Shown here piece by piece: positions 36,913 through 46,431 of a stretch of 64,000 nt of DNA. Position 1 is the stretch's first letter; every line of letters begins with the position of its first letter. The notes beneath the pieces were generated by a model. That model made no database searches, was not told the DNA's origin, and saw only the letters and a list, made by a program, of their open reading frames with translations. This DNA is from Iris pallida. Taxonomy: Eukaryota > Streptophyta > Magnoliopsida > Asparagales > Iridaceae. The stretch covers positions 662,264 to 726,263 of the forward strand of contig JANAVB010006998.1 of NCBI GenBank assembly GCA_029216955.1. The letters run 5' to 3'. The translations under genes were made by a program, and so were the position numbers.

Positions 36913-39521
36913 TGTCACGCCCCAGAACCAGAATACTGGAGAGCGGGGGCGTACATAGCCAGCTACGTATAATGAAACAGAATACATCTCAACTATACGG
37001 TCACGGCTATCTAGATATGAGGGTTTACTACAAGCCAGCAGTCTCTTAAGGTCAAGTCTATTGTCTCAATCTCAAGCAATTAACAGAGTTACAAGATGTT
37101 AGAGCATCAAATATATATATATATAAGGCATCCCAAATATTACAAATCGGATGATCATGAAGCTAGTCGTACAAAATGATAGGACTCGCAAGAGTTCGGT
37201 CATACATGATCAACCCTAGGATTTGTTAATCATGTTTACAGCCCGTAGGCAGACAGTAAGTAAATGTGCATCGAGCTAACAGGTGCTCGTCGGCTAAACG
37301 CCTCAAAAGAATAAATTTATATATAAGTGGGTGAAACAAAAAGGGAAAACCCACTCGTAGCCCGAGTTCCGTCTAGTGTTCACCATTGGGCTGGAAGCTT
37401 GGTAGATCCTCGGGAGCTGCTCCGAAATTTGGCCACACAAAACCAGCTGGGTCAAACCCCAGAAAGAGCAAGTGCCACAAGGAGGCCACAAATAAGAACA
37501 AAAGCCAGCATATCAGAACATAAAGAATAAAAGGAAAGTACAAGTAATAAAAGTACACAGAGCGATAAACGACTAGGGACGTGGAACCATTCCGAGAGCC
37601 AGGTTACAATCCTTAAACCAAATAAGGACCGGGATTGTACCCCTTCGCCTGAATAGCTCCCTGTCTCTACCAATTTATCGTTAGAGATAAGTAAAACAAT
37701 CATGATCAAGAGTTCCAGGTACAGGGGCTAGACAAGACTTAGACAGAGCTGGACACCATTCATTCACAATCGGCCAAGCAAGTACTACGGCTTACTACTT
37801 AACTAACTAGGATTATCACAAGCCTAATTACTAACAAGATGCAAGTGAGAATTTCCAGTCCCAAGCCCTGCAGACCATCCAGTTATCCTTCCGTGGGTTG
37901 AGAGTTATAGGTGGGTACATTGCCCGGGAGACAAATGTACCCATAGGTGACTTAGAGGGTGCAACACATGACAGTGTGCTGGAAATGTGCTCTACTCGTC
38001 GGCAAGCTACAAGTCCATTAAAGCACCCAGATAACGATATTGCCTGTGACTGGGAATTCTCCATGTTCTAGTTTGATCTTATCATTAGCCTAATCCAATT
38101 TAGCGCGAGTCCCTGGCCGTGGTACCCAGGAAGTCACGTCCTAGACCTGATGCAAGACAAGACAAGTGGATTGCACAAGCAAGCAAGCAGGAGCACCCAC
38201 GGTGTCAAGTTGATTATACGAGTCAAGTTACAAGTTACAAGTCAAGTCAGGAGTGCGCCGCCACGGGCCACTATCAAGTTATCAAGATAAATCATGTCAG
38301 GGTACTTGTCAGGAGCGCACCATGACGGGCTACTATTATGTCAGGTTGGTCATGTCAGGAGTGCACCACTACGGGTTACTGTCGTGTTATGCTAGTTCCT
38401 TGCCATACCAAGCCATGTACAATAGTCATTCCAAACATATTAAGTAAAATCAGTTCATGACAAAAGGCGTAAGGATATAAAATAGACAAGTAGGTTGTGC
38501 AGGGGGGTCAGAGGTTGGGCTGCGCAGGGTATGTACTGCGCATGGAAGAGCTGTGCAAGAGTTGCCTTGCACAAGGGTTACCTTGCGCAAGGGTAGACTG
38601 TGCAGGGGGTCAAGAGGTACAGGGTTAAAGGGGCACAGGGGATGCCTTGCGCATCAATTGGATTGCGCAAGGGAGGATTGCGCAAGGGTAGACTGTGCAG
38701 AGTATGGACTGCACAATGGTCGAGTGCGCAGGGGTTACCTTGCGCATGGCTGGTTTACGCATGGCTAGCTTGTGCCAGCGCAATCCAGCGCAGCGCAAAG
38801 CACTGGCTGAGCCTATGCGCAATCGGCCATGCGCTAAAGAGCACAGGCCGGGGTACGCAAACGGTCAAGTGCTAAAGAGCACTGGCCGAGAGCCTTCACC
38901 AAGGCTGAGATGAACTCCTCAAGAACACCAAAAACTTCAAATCTTCATAACTTAGACAAATCAAAACAAAATCTAGAGTTTCAAAGTTCTAACTTGAGTA
39001 AAATCGAATTCTCTTCCACATGGAAGCATCAGAACATGCAAAAATCGAAGTTTAATAGATCAAAACCAAGGATTTTCGAAAATGGTTAAAACCTAGATCT
39101 AGAAGAATGAAAGCTCCAAATCACAAAATGTCAAGTTCTAAAGTTGTTTCCCATGGCCTAATCTAGTTAATGGACAAATAAAAAGTGGTGCTTATTTGAT
39201 GGCAGGGTGCACTTGCCTATGGTGTGGTGTTGTGTGGAAGAAGGAAGAAGAAGAAGTTGTAAGAAATTAATGGAGTTATGGAGGAGAGAGAAAAAGTTGG
39301 TGGGTTTTAATGAGGGTGGTTTTGATGGAATGGAGGTGGAGAATAGGCTAAGGTGTTCCACTCATGATGAACGAAACCAAACCAAACCAACTCCACAAAA
39401 TAAAACCAAGCCATGGTCCAAAACCCATTTACGAGAAACTGAGTCCAAAGTCGAGAAAATAAAATACGTGCCAAAATCAAATTACGAGTACAAATACGAA
39501 ATACAGAAAATGGGGTTGACA
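36913..39521 (-). repeat. E6 5' LTR, 2609 bp
   Basis: It matches 29237-31908 closely but lacks about 80 bp next to the word array (join near 38482) and has one extra word unit near 38570-38590. In the minus orientation this is the LTR that would drive transcription. Confidence 0.95.
38490..38885. repeat. TGCGCA word array, E6 5' LTR
   Basis: The same word array as 30897-31265, with an added CCTTGCGCAAGGGT-type unit and several TGCGCA/TGTGCA transitions between the two LTRs. Confidence 0.85.
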
Positions 39522-39720
39522 TGTGTTGAGGGTGGAGCATAGGTTAAGGTGTTCCAATACACATTAAACCAAACCAAACCAACTCAAACCAATTAAAACC
39601 GAGCCAGGTCAAAACCCAAAATACGAGAAATACCAAAATTCCATAAGTTAAGAAAAATAAAAATATATGCCAAAATCCAGATACGAGTATAAATACGAAA
39701 TACGGGAAATGAGGGTGACA

Positions 39721-40240
39721 CATACCTTCCTAACAACGTGCCTAACTTCTTCAACACCATTTAGAAAAATCTGATCAACGCCGATAATTGATCCAGGCCA
39801 CATATCTGATTTTCTCTTCTTTACTGTCTCAATTGAGCCCTCATAAAATTCTACTACTCATTTATCCTTTACAGTAGGAGAACATCTACTCAAAGAACTA
39901 ATAGAGGAAGACGAAGGTCCCATGGGAGTGCTTTGACAAGAAAAAGATGTCGATGAAGAACATGGAGAGTATACTTGCTCCACAAATAGATCAAAGCTCA
40001 CGTCATGGGTACCATGGAAACCCCCAACCAATGACCGAAGCCAAAATTCATTGTTAACGTACAGTTCAGTCCCATCAGAATGCAAAAACTTCAAACGAAA
40101 GGAAAGTGGATCCAAAGAAGTCCACCGATCGCACACTTGATACTTTAAAAATTCCACGGTACTTTTATATGTGACACGGCAGGAAACTATGTCTTCCTTG
40201 AAACAAAGATTAACTAAACAACTTGAATCCATTCTCCCTC
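39721..40240 (-). pseudogene. mudrA-like: MuDR-type MULE transposase, N-terminal part
   Basis: An exon preceded on the minus strand by a good acceptor (TTTTGTGTTATCAG, ending at 40241), with the start Met at 40232 (MDSSCLVNLCF). It encodes the N-terminal region, with KFLHSDGTELYVNNEFWLRS and a Ser-rich linker. After an in-frame TGA near 39855 it continues VVEFYEGSIETVKKRKSDM and a MuDR-type segment LNGVEEVRHVVRKVC, which runs into 26572 across the insertion in the same frame. The upstream intron is filled by the palindromic minisatellite. Confidence 0.75.
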
Positions 40241-40274
40241 CTGATAACACAAAACAGAAGAGATCACAAAACAG

Positions 40275-40800
40275 GACAACACATTTCTGATCATTCTCCG
40301 TCTAAAACTAACGGAGAATGATTATTATTCGTCTAAAACTAACTGAGAATGTCATTCTCCGTGTTAAATTACACGAAGAATAGTCATTCTAGTATTTTAA
40401 ATTACACGAAGAATGTCATTCACCGTATTAAATTACAAGGAGAAGTTCATTCTCCGTGTTAAATTACACGGAGAATGACATTCCCAATGTTAAAACACAT
40501 GAGAATGCTATTCTCCGTATAATTTACTACGGAGAATGCCATTCTCCATTTTATATTAAACGGAGAATGACATTCCCGTGTTAAAACACATAAGAATGAT
40601 CATTCTCCGTCTAAATTAATACAGAGAATGACATTTTTCGTGTTAAAACGCATGAGAATGATCATTCTCCGTCTAAAACTCACGGAGAATGATCATTTTC
40701 AAGGAAATTGGTCATTCTCCATCCAAAACTAACGGAGAATGAGCATTCTCTGTCTAAATATGACGGAGAATGCTCTTTCTCTGTGACAAGTGAACGATGA
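40275..40800. repeat. Palindromic minisatellite upstream of the transposase exon (probable 5'-UTR intron)
   Basis: The third array of GGAGAATG/CATTCTCC units, with spacers GTCTAAAACTAA and GTTAAATTACA. It ends about 35 bp before the transposase acceptor at 40241, so it most likely lies in an intron ahead of the start codon, as the other two arrays lie in introns. Confidence 0.85.
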
Positions 40801-41329
40801 TGACAATTCCAGTCATATTAGCACGACGAATATCATTCACCTTCATATTCTCATAAAAGAACGAAATTAAATATCTCTCTAATCGTTTCTCAATTATAAA
40901 TCTTCATAACAAATTTAAATTCAACAAAAAATTCGAGATATGCAAAGATAATGAATAAATTTCTACATATCTGAATTCTCACCTTGTTTTAAGATCTATA
41001 AAAAGACAAGAAGAAGATTTTCTCTCCACAATTGACCTAATCGCCGGAAAACTTCCACGATGATGATGACGATGATGATGATGATGATGAGCGATGATGG
41101 TAAACAATGATCAAAGTTCGACTGAAGATGAGAGCAATGGAATTCAGATCTCTCGTGAAGAAGAAGAAGACGAAAATCGCAATCCAGATCTGACTTTTTA
41201 ATTCAAAATCATATATATATGACCAAATTTGCGCGAAGGGGTATTTTTGGTACTATGAAAATGTCAATTCTGTAAATACATAGCATCTAAAGGGAATCTT
41301 TGAATATTTGACGTGCAATTATATAATTC

Positions 41330-41346
41330 TGGACATTTCATAAAAT
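41330..41346 (-). repeat. Putative right TIR segment of the MULE
   Basis: Reverse complement ATTTTATGAAATGTCCA, matching 20681-20697. A GAT-repeat-rich region (41058-41100), perhaps the 5' UTR of the transposase gene, lies inside it. Confidence 0.55.
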
Positions 41347-42299
41347 CTATCCTGCTGGTGGGTTTTTCATACAACCCAACCCCGAAATTGGGTTTCTCAG
41401 CAATTTTCAGATATATATATGTCCAATTCTGAACAGTCCAATAGACTCATTTTAATTTTTGATATCTAAACGTCATATGGTAGAACACGAGACACGTCAC
41501 TTAGTCAGATTAAAATGGTTGATTATGCAAACTTAATCAGTACATTTACCTCCAAAATAATGAGACGATATATTTAAATAACTATGTGATGCTTTTGAAG
41601 AATCTTTTGATGGCCTAATTTTTTTTCTTTTTATTATATTATTATAAACACTCCCAAACATTGTTAACTTTCCTCTTATTTATTTGTCTAGAATATTAGT
41701 TTTATTTTTTTGTTTTCGAACATTTCAATTTTATTAGTATTTTATTATGATATATTATTTTGAATATTATTTTTTTAGTATTTTATTTCTTAAATTTTAT
41801 GCAGATAATACTATTGTATCGTCCACGTTGATTAAAAAAAAGTATGAATATTAAGATTAAATGGTACCACTCTAAAAGTTTGTATCGTCTTTCAAAATCT
41901 AAAGTCTGCGTGTGTGCCATATGATGATGTGGGTCAGGCTTTTATGTGGTTTCCATCCTAGTATATCTTCCAATTGAGACAATTGAGAGTGAGTTATACT
42001 ACTTGAATTTTAGAACAAGTTTTCGGTCCAAAACTGAATAATGCTGACCCCTAACTATAACTGAACCAAATTTTTTATTCTCAGTTTTCGGTAAAAAAAG
42101 AAAAAAATACCAATTGATTATAAAAAAATCTATATAAAAAAATTATCTAAGTTGAATTTTAGAACAAGTTTTTTAAAATAGTTGGTATGCTGCGACTTTT
42201 CAAACCAAATCTATGTCTATAGCTTTCCAATTGTTTTTAAAATCTTCAAAAAATTTCATATAGGATAAAGAAGCTTGGGGTGAATGTAAAAAAAAAAAA
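41347..42299. other. AT-rich intergenic segment
   Basis: No ORF, RNA or clear repeat is seen. It is low-complexity A/T-rich DNA between the MULE end and the foldback element. Confidence 0.5.
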
Positions 42300-43249
42300 T
42301 TGGGGTAATTGCGGAGGTAGGAGGACACGGCAAGTCACTTGGAGTTGGTAGGTCCGGGATAAATATTAATGGAGTGTAGAGAAATATCAAGTAGTTTGTT
42401 TAAATATAATTTACAATTTTGAATATATTTTGTCCAAATTATCCATAATAAATTTTAAATATGTTTTTAAAAAATTGTTTTTTGAATGATAATATTGTGG
42501 TATTATCTATTTGTTAAAATTTATTACCCAATCCACTTCAATAAAATTTAAATAAATAATTAAATATTTGTATATAAATTTTAAATATATTAGATAACAA
42601 ATAATTATTTTCTTATCATCCAAGATTTATTAGATAATAGTTATTATCTATATTAGATAACAAATAATTAAAATTATCTATATGAATGAAATATTTATAA
42701 TAACAAATAATCTTTTAGTTATATCATGAAAAATCCATCAGATAATAGTTATTATCAATATTATATTTTGTATGATATAACTAAAAGCTAATTTGTTATG
42801 ATAAATATCTCGTTCATATAGATAATTCTAGTAGAACAAATTGATAATTTTAATAGAAACTCATTGTTAATTTAAATTAGACAAATATAATTAAGCTATC
42901 AAATATATTTTTTAAATAACAAATAGATAATACCATAATATTAGCATTCAAAATATAATTTTCTTAAAATATATTTGAAATTTATTATGGATAATTTGGA
43001 CAAACTACATTCAAAATTATAAATTATATTTAAACAAACTACTTGATATTTTTTCATGCTCCATTAATATTTTTCCCGGACTCCCTACCACATGCCAAGT
43101 GACTTGGCGCGTGCCCCACCCACGCCAAGTCAGATGACGCGTCCCCTCCCCACCCCCAACCCCCCAACCCCCCACACACACACTCCCGCATGTGCGCCCA
43201 CCCATGCCAAGGGACTTGGTGTGTCCTCCCTTCCATAATTACCCCAAAT
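42300..43249. mobile_element. Foldback/MITE-like element with very long inverted arms
   Basis: The termini ATTGGGGTAATTGCGGA (left) and, reverse-complemented, ATTTGGGGTAATTATGGA (right) open a palindrome that continues almost to the centre. TAACAAATAGATAATACCA near 42915 pairs with about 42495-42525, and TATATGAATGAAATATTTAT (42679) pairs with a near-match at about 42810-42830. The loop centre is near 42750. The right arm holds an extra about 115-bp C-rich block (43098-43212) with repeats of CCAAGTGACTTGG. It has no coding capacity. The flanking duplication is not clear. Confidence 0.7.
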
Positions 43250-43438
43250 TTCTTCTTTTTTATAAAATCTTTCCCCTTTTTAATGTTCCTTTTATAAACA
43301 ACATTAACAACCATCTCAATCTCATGGTTATAAATCAATTTTATTGTAACAAGACAACAAGCTTATCAAAACAAGTAAAATTCTCAATTGGGTTGCAAAA
43401 TAATTTTAGAACAAAAATGCTATTTGTCTTCCAAATTT

Positions 43439-43732
43439 TTAGGTGATGTCATCTTCCATTATGTGGCATATGACATGGCTACTGACATAGCAGCTGACAT
43501 TGCAAAATTTAACATTAAAATTAAAATTAAAAATAAAATTAACATTAAAATTAGCAATAACATTAAATTAATATTAACATTAAAATTAATGTTAAAATTA
43601 AAATTAGCATTAATATTAACATTAATTTTTTTGGATAATTAATTTTTTGGATTAAAATTTGTCATGTCAATTACTATGTCAACTGTCAATTGTCATGTCA
43701 GATGTCACATAATGAAAGATGCCATCACCTAA
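43439..43732. mobile_element. MITE, about 294 bp, with imperfect TIRs of about 65 bp
   Basis: The left end TTAGGTGATGTCATCTTCCA and the right end (reverse complement) TTAGGTGATGGCATCTTTCA match outward to inward for about 65 bp, including ATTATGTG and TGACATG motifs. The flanks CCAAATTT (43431-43438) and CCAATTTT (43733-43740) resemble an 8-bp duplication with one mismatch. The interior is an ATTAAA-type AT-rich run. Confidence 0.65.
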
Positions 43733-43740
43733 CCAATTTT

Positions 43741-44190
43741 TTTTGGAAGATAAATAGTATAATTATTTTAAAAAAGGGCAAGTAGTCTTTTGCTCTTCTC
43801 TTTCCAAGATCTCAAGACCCATAACAAAAAAATGACCAAAACATTATTAAATTTCATTATTACTGCCACTGGGAAAAGGAAGAGCTCCAACCTCATTAAA
43901 AAAAATTAATGTATTTTTTGTTAAAATCAATATGTAAATGAACTTAAATATTAATTTTGGTGCCACTTTGGACTTCGAACTTGGACTTGGACTTGGTCTT
44001 ATAGTCAGACTTGAAATGAGGTCCATGAGACAGATGTCTCAAACCCAAAATTTTAGAGGGTACTAAATTTATATATATATTATTTAATTATGTAAGTCCA
44101 ATTATGAACAAAGGCCTGCAGACTCGTTCTAGTTCTTTTAGTCCGGATAAAAAGCTTTTTTTGTCGTTATAAGATTTTTTTTGTTATAGG
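43741..44190. other. AT-rich spacer
   Basis: No gene is seen. 43965-44050 resembles a short segment left of the MULE (about 20560-20620). Confidence 0.4.
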
Positions 44191-44346
44191 TGTTGTGATT
44201 TGGATAAATCCAAATTTGGATGTCCTTATCCATACCCTCAACAACCTCTCTATCTCATTCTCTCTATATATGTTATCAATGAAAAAAGCTAGGTACATTC
44301 TTTCTGGCTACCAATAGTTTTCTCTTTCTCTCTTATTTTCACAACA
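44191..44346 (+). repeat. Short copia-type LTR
   Basis: It begins TGTTGTGA and ends TCACAACA, a perfect 8-bp inverted LTR terminus, and is 156 bp long. It contains a TATATATG motif. The sequence CGTTATCAGCACGA follows directly, which I recall as a post-LTR priming motif in some short-LTR plant Ty1/copia elements. No copia gag or pol is visible downstream, so it is a remnant. Confidence 0.5.
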
Positions 44347-45579
44347 CGTTATCAGCACGATCGCTCGAGGAGTTTTGGACCACCACCAAATCAAGAAATT
44401 AGATTGAAAAATTCAATCAGGTTCATAGATTATTTTTCTCTTTTAATAAAAAATTTATGCTTTTGATCTGAACCCCAAAAATATATTTTTGTGTACATGA
44501 ATTAGATTTTAGAATCGACTATTTTTGGAATAGATTTATTACTTTTTCCAAGTTTCTATAGAAATTTTCTAACAAAATCATATAGTAATGGGGTGTCGAG
44601 AATTGCAGTGTTCTCAGTCCTTATTTATCATGCTATTGCCATAAAGATATTTTGTTAGTCCACAGGTAGTCAAAGTAGAATCATAAACAAACCAATTGTA
44701 CGTTAATTGAGCAAATAATGCTAATTTGGAAGTAATATTCCTACTTAGGAACTAACAACACGTTATCAGCATGATTGCTTGCTTGAGTATTGTGGAAATA
44801 TTCAATGGAACACTTTTTTGAGAATCACGAGAGAAATAGCTACATTAACTGATTCTAGTAGCTAGACAAAATATTACATTCTCAAATGATTTACTAATAT
44901 CAATATTAATTATTTGTTTAGAATATAGTACAAATCATGTTTAATCAAGTTACATACTGTATTTTGTTTTTGGAATATCAATATTGGTTTACTTACCCAA
45001 ACTGTCTAACCCATAACTTTGGTTTTGAAATAATACCCCAGAATTTGAAATGTAGGTTTGTGCTCAATGTTCTTTCTTATTTCTCAGTCATGTTCACTTG
45101 TATCACATCAGATACCTGTACTACTTCAAATTTTGTAGTCGCTAAAGTAAACATGTGCCCTCTAGGATATGTTCATAGACATGAGACTGACATACTTGAG
45201 ACTCATGGGAATGGAAAGAAGTAATAAATCTACCACTTGAAATACAAGTAAATAAAAGGAAATAGCATGCCATTATTCTTACCGTCTTCCATCTACTAGA
45301 AGGGTATATTATGTTGGAAAAATTACAATTTTATTATTTTTGGCATAAGATAAGCTATTTGCTTGCTTTCTAGAAATATTCTTGTGGTGAAGTACAACTC
45401 CCTAGCTTCTAAAGTTGAATAATATTTGGAAGCATTGTGTCTAGATTGCAAAGTACAAATAAGTTTAGTTGTATATGTTTTGTACCACCCCAAATGGGTG
45501 CATGCATTGTAGGTCCTAAAAAATCAAGTTGCACCTATCAACAAAGTCAGAAAATCAAGAAATACAACTATCAAGTGAA
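44347..45579. other. Degenerate segment downstream of the copia LTR
   Basis: A second copy of the post-LTR motif (AACAACACGTTATCAGCA) lies at about 44755-44775, suggesting a rearranged copia remnant. The open frames (e.g. 44937-45224) have no recognisable protein motifs. Confidence 0.4.
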
Positions 45580-46425
45580 CTGCTTGTGCATCATTCCGAT
45601 TGCGCACAATGGATTGCGCACACCTTCAACTGTGCAGGCTGACGTGGTAATACCATCATTATCTGACAAAATCAAATCTTTCTGATAGCTGACAGCACGA
45701 AGAACGAGGAGACTGTTCGTTTATTGTGCCGCACAACGCTCGAGGACAGCTGTACATGCAGCACAATCTAGTGCCTATGCAATCTAGTGTCTGTGCAATC
45801 TAGTGCCTGCGCAATCTAGTGTCTGTACAATCCGAAGTTAGCGCAATTTAGGTGGCGCACTTCATCATGATAATTGACAAAAGTACACGTAACATTCATG
45901 CCATCAATTGCTCGTTACGTGGCAACCGTCTTCACACGATCATGCGCATTTTAATCAAATGATGCCATGTGTCCAAGACATTCAGCCAATGACCAGACAA
46001 CTGCCTGCGCAGTTTGATGCTGCACAATCCAGTTCCTGCGCAGTTTAATCTGTGCCATTCAGAATAACTAAAAATTAGTTATATCTAGAACTCTATAAAT
46101 AGAGTTTCAAGTCTTCATTCAAAGGGATCACAGATCAGATCAGAGATCATATAGAGAGATCAGACATAAAGTTCAGAAACACCAGAGAGTTCAGGAGTTC
46201 TTGCCCAAGTGCTGCTGCATTCTTCCGAGGCTTTTGCCTTCAACTTCCGAGGCTTTTGCCTTCAACTTCAACTTCAACTTCAGAGGCTACCGTCTTCAAA
46301 GTTCACATCGTCCAAGGGATAAAGCAATCATCTTCTAGATTGGATTCCTACAGTTGTACTTTTCAAGAATTCTTGTAATCTTTACAAAGTTTGTATCAAT
46401 AAAGTTTCATACTTTTGTTTTTGCA
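45580..46425 (+). repeat. E8 5' LTR (left boundary uncertain)
   Basis: The right end is placed at TTTTTGCA (46425), seven bases before the primer site. The left end cannot be fixed without the 3' LTR. The segment holds a run of TGCRCAATCTAGTG(C/T)CTG units (about 45750-45840) and further TGCGCA words, then a TATA box at 46092 and a CTTCAACTTC-repeat 5' region (46225-46290). AATAAAG at 46399 may serve as a poly(A) signal. Confidence 0.65.
46092..46101 (+). promoter_or_regulatory. TATA box of the E8 sense promoter
   Basis: CTATAAATAG in an otherwise mixed context, about 330 bp before the LTR end and downstream of the TGCRCA repeats. The identical decamer lies before both antisense genes of the element. 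Confidence 0.7.
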
Positions 46426-46431
46426 AACAAA

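Larger units (their letters stand above)
29237..39521 (-). mobile_element. E6, near-intact Tekay/Del-type chromovirus (Ty3/gypsy LTR retrotransposon)
   Basis: A 10,285-bp element with LTRs at 29237-31908 and 36913-39521, flanked by the perfect 5-bp duplication TGTGT (29232-29236 and 39522-39526). The interior holds one gag-pol reading frame broken only by three TAG codons. A primer-site motif and a polypurine tract are in the expected places for minus-strand orientation. It lies inside the solo LTR E5. It is probably the youngest insertion in the window. Confidence 0.95.
26573..39720 (-). mobile_element. E5, solo Tekay-type LTR inserted in the MULE transposase, itself split by E6
   Basis: The LTR starts TGTCACGCCCCAGAACC at 26573 and ends GGGTGACA at 39720. 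It is flanked by the 5-bp duplication CATAC (26568-26572 and 39721-39725). With E6 and its extra TGTGT removed, the pieces 26573-29236 and 39527-39720 make one LTR of about 2.86 kb with no internal region, i.e. a solo LTR left by LTR-LTR recombination. It carries a 33-bp minisatellite at 28331-28793 where sister LTRs have other arrays. Confidence 0.9.
20681..41346. mobile_element. E4, MULE (Mutator-like element) with two convergent genes, hosting nested retroelements
   Basis: The supporting core is a MuDR-type transposase on the minus strand (39721-40240 plus 25915-26572) facing an accessory gene on the plus strand (20953-25859). A 17-bp perfect inverted match, ATTTTATGAAATGTCCA, lies at 20681-20697 and, reverse-complemented, at 41330-41346. 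It is taken as part of the terminal inverted repeats. The extreme ends and the expected 9-bp duplication are not clear, because a TA repeat abuts the left end. About 13.15 kb (26573-39725) is later retroelement DNA, so the MULE alone is about 7.5 kb. An internal deletion removed the middle (see 25780-25914). Confidence 0.7.

Noticed and set aside
44937..45224. 95-aa plus-strand ORF, possible small gene
   Set aside because: No recognisable motif. It lies in degenerate AT-rich DNA beside a copia remnant, with no promoter or splice evidence.
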